A stretch of DNA of 5,530 nucleotides, taken from assembly GCA_007128555.1 (NCBI GenBank), contig SKXF01000102.1, forward strand, positions 1-5,530. The letters run 5' to 3'. The notes beneath the pieces were generated by a model that was given only the letters and a program-made list of their open reading frames with translations, was not told the DNA's origin and did no database searches. Positions 1 to 4,632 of this stretch are shown here, one piece after another. Source of the stretch: Clostridia bacterium (GTDB taxonomy: Bacteria > Bacillota_E > SLMV01 > PUMD01). A program made the translations under genes and the position numbers. Within the stretch, counting starts at the first letter, position 1, and the number at the start of each line of letters is the position of its first letter.

Positions 1-668
1 GGGATGTCGGTATGATCCAGGATATTGAACAGGGGTGAGAGTCCAGCCTCTCCTGCACCCACATGGACATGAAGCAGTACAGGTTTGCCTCCGAGCATCC
101 CTCCCAGGCGGCATTCCGAGGCCAGGTAACGGAGATCGTCGGGGCGCGGTTGAAAGGATCGGTGATCACTGATGGCCGCCTTGGCACCGATGATGGATTC
201 GAAGAGGATGATGTCGTCCCGGAGCGAGCCCAGCAGGGTGGGGGTGGGGACCTGGTAGGCACCTGTGTAGACCAGGGTGGTTAGTCCCTCATGTTGCAGC
301 CCCCGGGCCTTTGCGAGCAGAGAGTAAAGTCCCCGGGTGGTCGCGTCGGTACCCAGGACTCCCACTACGGTGGTAACACCTGCCATTGTGATCCCTGACA
401 GGGTGATTTCGGGTGTGCGGGTGGCCGGCCCACCCTCGCCTCCACCTCCGAGAATATGTACGTGCCCGTCAATGAAGCCCGGGGCAAGGTAGTCGCCGTC
501 AACGTCAATGATCTCGACGTGGCCAAGAATGGCTGGGGGCACCGATCCAATGTCCCCAATGTTTGCGATTTTGTCACCGACGATGAGCATGTCGGCCGGC
601 CTCTCGTCTTCGGGTGTCAGGATGTTGGCATTGCGAATCAACGTGACCTCGAGGGGGATATCGTCCAT
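1..668 (-). CDS. iadA: Isoaspartyl dipeptidase, N-terminal part (cut by window edge)
   Basis: This amidohydrolase-superfamily enzyme cleaves beta-aspartyl (isoaspartyl) dipeptides left after breakdown of damaged proteins, normally in the cytoplasm. The frame is open for 222 codons from an ATG and continues past position 1; the family is about 390 residues, so roughly 57% is present. Against E. coli IadA as I remember it, the key residues are kept: metal ligands H69 and H71 in GFIDGHVHI, E78 in GGGGEGGP, Y138 in TGAYQVP, the lysine that is carbamylated to bridge the metals at K163 (GAKAAISDHRS), R170, and H202 in HVHVG. The later ligands lie outside the window. An AGGAGG Shine-Dalgarno sequence at 675-680 lies 6 bases before the ATG and fixes the start. 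It is transcribed divergently from the peroxiredoxin. Family confidence is high; substrate specificity is inferred from family membership. Confidence 0.93.
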   Translation of the reverse strand, partial: MDDIPLEVTLIRNANILTPEDERPADMLIVGDKIANIGDIGSVPPAILGHVEIIDVDGDYLAPGFIDGHVHILGGGGEGGPATRTPEITLSGITMAGVTTVVGVLGTDATTRGLYSLLAKARGLQHEGLTTLVYTGAYQVPTPTLLGSLRDDIILFESIIGAKAAISDHRSFQPRPDDLRYLASECRLGGMLGGKPVLLHVHVGAGEAGLSPLFNILDHTDI

Positions 669-694
669 TGGCTGCCTCCTATCTCCTTGTGCCA

Positions 695-723
695 ATTCTA
701 AGGTGACCGACAGCGGATGACAA
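695..723 (-). promoter_or_regulatory. Sigma70-like promoter of iadA
   Basis: Read on the minus strand, TTGTCA (718-723) and TAGAAT (695-700) are separated by exactly 17 bases. Each matches five of six positions of the TTGACA/TATAAT consensus. Transcription would begin near 688, giving a leader of about 20 bases that contains the iadA Shine-Dalgarno sequence. This comes from pattern matching only. Confidence 0.55.
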
Positions 724-747
724 GAAGAACCCGGCCAGCCCTGGGCA

Positions 748-769
748 TATGATGTAGATGAGAGAGGAG
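748..769 (+). promoter_or_regulatory. Possible -10 box and ribosome binding site of the peroxiredoxin gene
   Basis: TATGAT at 748-753 matches five of six -10 positions, but I see no convincing -35 box at the right distance, so an activator or another sigma factor may be needed. AGGAG at 765-769 lies 10 bases before the ATG at 780, slightly long but usable. An ATG at 770 is out of frame and stops after five codons. The divergent iadA promoter lies immediately to the left, so the two genes share about 110 bases of control region. Confidence 0.3.
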
Positions 770-779
770 ATGCTCGCCC

Positions 780-1394
780 ATGCCTGAAGGAGTGCTTTCT
801 GACGAAGAGTGTTTCGTTACCGAATCGGTTGTCCTGGGCGGAGCGGCCCCTGACTTCGAGGCCGAGGGATATCACCGGGGCGACCGAATCACGGTGCGGC
901 TGTCTGATTTCAGGGATCTGAGGGTAGTGATATTCTTCTACGCCGCTGATTTTACCTTTGTCTGACCTACGGAAGTGGCAGCCGTGGCTGCCCATTACAA
1001 GTCCTTTCGCGAGCTGGACGTAGAGGTGCTGGGTATCAGCACCGACAGTGTCTGTTCCCACAAGATATTTGCTGAAACTTCCCCGTCGGCCCAGAAGGTT
1101 CAGTATCCCCTTCTCTCAGATCCCACCCGAGAGATCTCGGCTTGCTACGGGGCCCTCAACCCGGAAACGGGCTTCGCTACCCGCACCACCTTCATCGTTT
1201 CTCCGGCTGGAGACGTCGAATATTTCTGCAAGTACCCCGAGCCTGTTGGACGAAACGTCGAGGAACTTATTCGAATGATTCAGGCGATTAGGTTTACCGA
1301 TGACACTGGGCTGGGCGCACCGGCCGGGTGGCGACCGGGCGAACTGGGCGAACCGGGCCTTAGCACAGATTGGGATATGGTAGGGAAGATATAG
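780..1394 (+). CDS. Selenocysteine-containing AhpC/Prx1-type peroxiredoxin (UGA-recoded)
   Basis: This thiol/selenol peroxidase reduces hydrogen peroxide and organic peroxides, probably in the cytoplasm since no signal peptide is visible. The frame holds 204 residues with an in-frame TGA at 963-965 (residue 62). The TGA sits exactly where AhpC-type enzymes have the peroxidatic cysteine: DFTFV-U-PTEV, against DFTFVCPTE. The frame is unchanged after it and family motifs continue (GISTDS, YPLLSDP, YGALNPETG, R135 in ATRTTFIV, C-terminal PAGWRPGE and DMVGKI), so selenocysteine is far likelier than decay. A hairpin at 974-996 fits a bacterial SECIS. Sec-peroxiredoxins are known, for example PrxU of Eubacterium acidaminophilum. 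Oddities: the normally conserved active-site proline is A55, and A180 replaces the C-terminal resolving cysteine of VCPA. Remaining cysteines are C11, C92, C122 and C150. Standard gene callers would report a false start at GTG 975. A TGA point mutation in a dead gene is the alternative. Confidence 0.92.
974..996 (+). promoter_or_regulatory. Candidate bacterial SECIS hairpin
   Basis: Six perfect pairs, GGCAGC (977-982) with GCTGCC (987-992), close a four-base loop CGTG (983-986). Three weaker pairs (974-976 with 994-996, one of them G-U) extend the stem past a bulged C993. The loop begins 17 bases after the UGA, and a G is the second loop base. Both agree with the published bacterial SECIS model as I remember it: apical loop roughly 16-37 bases from UGA, with a G in the first two loop positions. 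It would recruit SelB with Sec-tRNA in the coding region. The GC-rich coding background could give a hairpin by chance, but distance and loop both fit. Confidence 0.72.
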
Positions 1395-1407
1395 CTGCAA
1401 TGTGCTA

Positions 1408-1433
1408 AAAGGGCCGGTTTTTTCCGGCCCTTT
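1408..1433 (+). terminator. Hairpin terminator after the peroxiredoxin gene, possibly bidirectional
   Basis: A perfect 10-base inverted repeat, AAAGGGCCGG with CCGGCCCTTT, surrounds a loop of six T. It begins 13 bases after the peroxiredoxin stop codon. The stem is very stable. The 3' T tract is short (three T within the stem end), with A residues on the other side, so it may act in both directions or mainly stabilise the transcript end. Confidence 0.6.
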
Positions 1434-1844
1434 GCAATGGCCATGGCAGGTTCTTCGCCCGTGATGAATGTCTCGCTTCCGGGTTCTGGCCATGATCGCC
1501 TGTGCCGTATCAATTACGTCCTCAGACATGATCGACTTAGGTTCACCCTCTGCTGCTACTGAATCATGCCGGATCTTGCCCAGGGTTTCTGTGGCTCTTG
1601 AGGAGGAGGTCGGATTTGTGATCACGTTTTAGGCCGTGCGAGTCGGATCCCCGGATTGCCCTGGGCCCCGGTACGGATGGGGGCGATGGTGCTCTCGGAC
1701 TTCGTCACCGATGCCGTCGCGACCCGACGCCCCATCGCCAGACTCATCGTCCCGTGGGTCTGCCCCCGGGGTCTGCTGTCAGGATCTCTGGGAGATCGGG
1801 GGGTCTCCGAGGATGAATCCTGCCCGGATCTGCCCCCTGGTAGT
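1434..1844. other. Gene-free stretch between two convergent genes
   Basis: No convincing gene lies here. An ATG frame at 1468-1632 (plus) would give 54 residues with a mildly hydrophobic N-terminus, but it has no Shine-Dalgarno sequence and no family resemblance. Longer frames on both strands read as low-complexity Arg/Pro/Ser text and look like chance frames. A perfect 6-base hairpin, GATCTC (1783-1788) and GAGATC (1792-1797) with a 3-base loop, lies downstream of msrAB on the minus strand but has no T tract, so it is only a weak terminator candidate. A GC-rich palindromic patch (CCCCCGGGG) lies near 1763-1771. Confidence 0.5.
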
Positions 1845-2993
1845 TCATCGATGTAGGTGGGACCGCAGGAAGCCGTATCCCTTGGCGCTCAGCTGATCCA
1901 TGGGAATGAAACGCAGGGCGGCGCTGTTGATGCAGTAGCGCAATCCTCCCAGCTCGGCGGGGCCGTCCTCGAAGAGGTGGCCGAGGTGGGAATCTCCAAC
2001 GCGGCTCCGCACCTCGGTGCGCACCATCCCATGGCTGGTGTCCTCGTGGTAGGTTACGACTGCCGGGTCGATGGGCCGGGCGAAGGAGGGCCAGCCGCAA
2101 CCGCAGGAGAACTTGTCGGCCGAGGCGAACAGGGGCTCTCCGGTGACGATGTCAACGTACACGCCGGGCTCGTCGTGATCAAAGAACGCGTTGCGGTGGG
2201 ACGGTTCCGTGGCATCCTTCTGGGTGACGGCATATTGCAGGTCCGTCAAGGTGGCCCGCAGGGTCTCATCGTCGGGCCGGGTGTAAAGCGAGGGATCCAC
2301 CAGGCCTGCCAGCTGCCCTGGTTCCTGTTCCAGGACCGACAGGTCCACGTGGCAGTATCCGCCCGGGTTCTTCTCCAGGTACTTCTGGTGGTATTCCTCT
2401 GCTGGGTGGAAGTTTTCCAGGGGTTCGATCTCTGTGGCCAGCGGCTCGCCGATCTCGTCCCGGACCCGGGCCATGGCCGCCTCGATGGTCTCCAGGTCCC
2501 GCGGGTCGGTGTAGTAGATGCCCGTTCGGTACTGGCTTCCGACATCGTTCCCCTGGCGGTTCACCGCCGTTGGATCGATGATGCTGAAGAAATGGTCCAG
2601 GAGGTCACTGAGCGGGAGACGTCTGGGGTCGTAGCGCACCCGGGCGGTCTCCGCGTGGCCTGTGTTTAGATACAGCACGTCCTCGTAGGTGGGATCCTCC
2701 GTGCGGCCGTTGGCGTAGCCAACCACCAGCTCGGCGACGCCGTAGATGCGAGAGAGGTACGCGTCTACCCCCCAAAAACACCCCCCGGCCAGGTAGATTT
2801 CTCGGAGTGCCGTTCCTGTGTAGTCGATCGCGGTGTTCGGGTTGGGCGGCAGGTGCGGGACGTCCCGCGCGGCCCCGGTATCTGCAGGGTTCTCCATGAA
2901 GCGAAAGGTTCCCCCGACGCCAGCGGCCCGCAGGGTCAGGATGATCAACCCCAGCAGGACGAGACTGGCGGGAATAATCAATTGGCGGTTCAT
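1845..2993 (-). CDS. msrAB: Membrane-anchored methionine sulfoxide reductase MsrA-MsrB fusion
   Basis: This fused enzyme reduces both the S (MsrA) and R (MsrB) forms of methionine sulfoxide back to methionine. Residues 4-24 form one hydrophobic segment without a lipobox, so it is probably anchored with the enzyme outside the cytoplasm. The MsrA domain spans about 62-221: catalytic C72 in GGCFWG, then [16 protein letters not shown], the [11 protein letters not shown] block, and C214 in GYCHVD as probable resolving cysteine. The MsrB domain spans about 250-378: CGWPSF (C299, resolving type), [15 protein letters not shown], and catalytic C354 in RYCIN. The CxxC zinc motifs of many MsrB proteins are absent, as in the Neisseria PilB type; unlike PilB there is no N-terminal thioredoxin-like domain. 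C297 makes an unusual CGC. GAGG at 3000-3003 lies 6 bases before the ATG. It follows the CsoR-like gene by 63 bases on the same strand, so co-transcription is likely. Its reductant is not in the window. Confidence 0.95.
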   Translation of the reverse strand: MNRQLIIPASLVLLGLIILTLRAAGVGGTFRFMENPADTGAARDVPHLPPNPNTAIDYTGTALREIYLAGGCFWGVDAYLSRIYGVAELVVGYANGRTEDPTYEDVLYLNTGHAETARVRYDPRRLPLSDLLDHFFSIIDPTAVNRQGNDVGSQYRTGIYYTDPRDLETIEAAMARVRDEIGEPLATEIEPLENFHPAEEYHQKYLEKNPGGYCHVDLSVLEQEPGQLAGLVDPSLYTRPDDETLRATLTDLQYAVTQKDATEPSHRNAFFDHDEPGVYVDIVTGEPLFASADKFSCGCGWPSFARPIDPAVVTYHEDTSHGMVRTEVRSRVGDSHLGHLFEDGPAELGGLRYCINSAALRFIPMDQLSAKGYGFLRSHLHR

Positions 2994-3056
2994 AAGGTAC
3001 CTCGCTTTCCGAAATGAAGCGGGCAGGGTCGTGGTCTGTCGGTGCGTCGCCTTCCC

Positions 3057-3359
3057 TCAGAAGCGCGTGGCGGACAGGAGTCCTGTCAAACGTTCCAGGG
3101 TTTCCTCCTGGGGCTCCCCGCGGTCTGTCCTTGCCTGGAGGCACTCGTCTATGAAGTGAACCAGCACCGCCTTGGAGGCCGCTTCCAGGGCGGCGTGGGC
3201 GGCGCTCAGCTGGGCAAGGACGTCTTCGCATTCGCGCCCTTCCTTTACCATGATGCGCACCCCTCGGATCTGCCCCTCGACACGCGCGAGCCGGTTGACA
3301 ATTGCCCGGGCATCCCTCGACTGGGCCAACGGAATCACTCCCTCCCCGATGATGGTCAT
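3057..3359 (-). CDS. CsoR/FrmR (DUF156) family repressor, atypical sensor residues
   Basis: This small all-helical transcriptional repressor is 100 residues from the ATG at 3359. The family signature is clear: RLARVEGQIRGVRIMV (about residues 23-38), C44 in GRECEDVL, and a helix ending in VHFIDECLQ with C73. Members release DNA when they bind Cu(I), Ni, formaldehyde or reactive sulfur. Aligned to CsoR, C44 and C73 match the first and third ligands, but the middle histidine position is F69, with a histidine one place earlier (H68). The inducer is therefore uncertain, and a thiol-based signal is as likely as copper. The frame extends to an ATG at 3461, but those 34 residues are basic and not family-like, that ATG lies inside the proposed operator, and it has no Shine-Dalgarno sequence, so I prefer 3359, although its own ribosome site is also weak. 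It probably represses itself and msrAB. Confidence 0.88.
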   Translation of the reverse strand: MTIIGEGVIPLAQSRDARAIVNRLARVEGQIRGVRIMVKEGRECEDVLAQLSAAHAALEAASKAVLVHFIDECLQARTDRGEPQEETLERLTGLLSATRF

Positions 3360-3453
3360 CACCGTCTCACGACCTGCGCCCCTGCCTGCATATACAGGCG
3401 CCAGGGATCGTCGACGGGGAACCCCCTTTGGTTTGGGCTTCCACGGAGCTCCA

Positions 3454-3469
3454 ATACCCATGGGGGTAT
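3454..3469. promoter_or_regulatory. CsoR-type operator palindrome
   Basis: ATACCC and GGGTAT are perfect inverted 6-base arms around the four bases ATGG. A/T-flanked C-run and G-run palindromes of the form TA-CCC...GGG-TA are typical operators of CsoR-family repressors. It lies about 85 bases before the CsoR-like start codon and touches a TATAGA box on the minus strand, where binding would block transcription. Assignment to this repressor is inferred from pattern and position. Confidence 0.6.
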
Positions 3470-3502
3470 CTATAGAATGTCATGAAGTGGCGACTTTTTC
3501 AA
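3469..3502 (-). promoter_or_regulatory. Possible promoter of the repressor-msrAB unit
   Basis: On the minus strand TTGAAA (3497-3502) could be a -35 box. TATAGA (3469-3474) resembles a -10 box but is 22 bases away, which is too far; CATTCT at the ideal 17-base spacing is a poor match. The operator palindrome directly abuts this site. The exact promoter elements are uncertain. Confidence 0.3.
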
Positions 3503-3553
3503 TACCTGGCGTGACGGAGGCCTTCGTGGGCGCTACGCCGGTCCCTTGTCCCC

Positions 3554-3625
3554 CCGATCGAATCCCCATCCGATCCCTCCGTGATATCTCGAACTCGACC
3601 CTTGGCTGCCGTGGATTCGGATCGG
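3554..3625. repeat. Imperfect 12-base inverted repeat with 47-base spacer
   Basis: CCGATCGAATCC (3554-3565) pairs with GGATTCGGATCGG (3613-3625) over 12 base pairs with one bulged G (3619). The spacer is 47 bases. It is too long-range to be an ordinary terminator and could be the basal stem of a structured RNA or the ends of a small decayed element. Confidence 0.4.
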
Positions 3626-3759
3626 ACATAGGAACGGTTTGTATCATCTCCCATAAACGGCTTGGGTCAACCTGGCGCGTCTGGGGCGCATTCCGGGGTG
3701 TGAGGGGCCGGACGGAGGAGCGGTCAGGAGATGGGAGCCGTGAATGCGGCAGCAAGAGT

Positions 3760-3817
3760 GGATCAGGGAGGTGAATCCAGTAGACACAGAACGGGAGAGA
3801 GCGCATCGCCCTGATCC
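3760..3817. repeat. Perfect 9-base inverted repeat with 40-base spacer
   Basis: GGATCAGGG (3760-3768) is the exact reverse complement of CCCTGATCC (3809-3817), separated by 40 bases. No coding sequence explains it. It is the second such long-range pair in the same gene-free stretch. Confidence 0.4.
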
Positions 3818-3975
3818 TGATAAGTCCGAGGGATAAGCCCCGAAGCACGCACTCCGCTGTCTCATGAGGCGGTTGGTAGATATCATCTATGCTATGATGC
3901 GTGACCGTAGCGTCTATCAGGTGCCACAGCCTCGTGCTTGCTCCAAAACCTCAGAGGAGGTGGCTCCTGAACTCG

Positions 3976-3992
3976 TTCACTTTCCTTGTGAA
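3976..3992. promoter_or_regulatory. Short palindrome upstream of the nitroreductase promoter
   Basis: TTCAC and GTGAA are perfect inverted 5-base arms around seven bases (TTTCCTT). It ends 12 bases before the proposed -35 box at 4005, the usual place for an activator or repressor site. Five-base arms can occur by chance, so this is only a candidate operator. Confidence 0.25.
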
Positions 3993-4004
3993 ATACTGAG
4001 CAAA

Positions 4005-4033
4005 TTGACAACGACAACCTAGTGTGATGTTGT
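4005..4033 (+). promoter_or_regulatory. Possible promoter of the nitroreductase gene
   Basis: TTGACA at 4005-4010 is a perfect -35 consensus. At the ideal 17-base spacing the -10 candidate is TGTTGT (4028-4033), matching only three of six positions. ACAAC (4013-4017) and GTTGT (4029-4033) form an inverted pair across this region that could help a regulator bind. The predicted leader would be about 25 bases. Confidence 0.35.
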
Positions 4034-4063
4034 TAGGGGAACATAAGATAGGGGGGATGCAAG

Positions 4064-4555
4064 TTGAACATCGTTGATTTATGCCGCAGGCGGCGGAGCG
4101 TACGCGCCTTCACGGGGCAGAAGATCTCCAATGAGGACGAGGCCTATCTAATGGAGGCAGCCCGCTGGGCTGCAACATCGAGCAACCGGCAGGCCCGGCG
4201 ATTCGTGATGATTACCGATCCCGGGAGGATCGGGGAGATCGTGGAGCAGGCCCACATGCAGGATTTCGTGGCCGAGTCCAGCTTGCTCATATTCGGTGTT
4301 GCAACCGAGAGGGGGAAGCGAGGTGCGTTGGCCGATGTCTTGATCTCGATGACCCAGATGGAGATGGCCGCTGTGGAGCGGGGATTGGGCACAATCTGGC
4401 TCGGATACTGGGACCGGGACGTTGTCCCTGGGATGATCGGTGCCACAGGCGAACTGGAAGTGGTCATGGGCATGGCCATCGGCTGCGCTGCTGACGAGGG
4501 TGCACCAAAGGAGAAGCTCAGCGTTGAAGATCTCTTCGTCTATGATCATCTGTAG
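4064..4555 (+). CDS. Small nitroreductase-family FMN oxidoreductase
   Basis: This protein of 163 residues is near the short end of the family, which is mostly about 160-220. Family members bind FMN as dimers and use NAD(P)H to reduce nitro groups, quinones or flavins in the cytoplasm. Visible marks are the N-terminal RRRRSVRAF (residues 8-16), where arginine and serine contact the FMN phosphate; AARWAATSSNRQARRFVMITDP (about 32-53), the usual AArxApSsgNrQpwrFvvv block; GLGTIWLG (107-114); and a C-terminal MGMAIGCA with downstream KEKLSVEDLFVYD. The start is TTG at 4064, supported by AGGGGGG at 4050-4056, 7 bases upstream. An ATG at 4057 is out of frame and stops after six codons, so TTG is the best choice. 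The substrate cannot be told from sequence. It stands alone before the peptidase gene, with 77 bases between them. Confidence 0.9.
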   Translation: MNIVDLCRRRRSVRAFTGQKISNEDEAYLMEAARWAATSSNRQARRFVMITDPGRIGEIVEQAHMQDFVAESSLLIFGVATERGKRGALADVLISMTQMEMAAVERGLGTIWLGYWDRDVVPGMIGATGELEVVMGMAIGCAADEGAPKEKLSVEDLFVYDHL

Positions 4556-4632
4556 AGGGATGGCGATACCGGCATAGAATTAGAGTTCATTGCGCGTTCG
4601 TCCAATACATTCTGGTATGGGAGTGATTCTAC

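Larger units (their letters stand above)
3503..4004. other. Long gene-free stretch between divergent transcription units
   Basis: No frame here resembles a protein. Frames of up to about 120 codons on the minus strand are Arg/Pro/Ser-rich and lack ribosome sites. The stretch does hold two long-range inverted repeats (3554-3625 and 3760-3817), a short hairpin GCCG/CGGC at 3737-3750, and overlapping alternative hairpins at 3948-3968. No tRNA is recognisable. A structured RNA, a decayed mobile element or an extended control region are all possible. Confidence 0.5.

Noticed and set aside
975..1394. A separate 139-residue protein starting at GTG 975
   Set aside because: It is the C-terminal part of the peroxiredoxin after the UGA; it would lack the active site, has no ribosome site, and continues the upstream frame exactly.
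1116..1625. 169-codon minus-strand frame overlapping the peroxiredoxin and its terminator
   Set aside because: It crosses the 10-bp terminator hairpin and is antisense to conserved peroxiredoxin blocks; no domain is recognisable.
1468..1632. 54-residue plus-strand frame with a slightly hydrophobic N-terminus
   Set aside because: It has no Shine-Dalgarno sequence, no clear signal cleavage site and no family match; could be chance.
1783..1797. GATCTC-TGG-GAGATC hairpin as msrAB terminator
   Set aside because: Only six pairs and no T tract on the minus strand; too weak to call a terminator.
1857..2669. 270-codon open frame on the plus strand opposite msrAB
   Set aside because: It is antisense to clear MsrA/MsrB motifs and is Gly/Val/Arg-biased with no family resemblance; a product of GC-rich codon structure.
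3360..3461. 34-residue N-terminal extension of the CsoR-like protein (ATG at 3461)
   Set aside because: The ATG is inside the operator palindrome without a ribosome site, and the extension is basic and unlike the family.
3480..3848. 122-codon minus-strand frame in the gene-free region
   Set aside because: The composition is Arg/Pro/Ser-rich without any motif, and there is no ribosome binding site.
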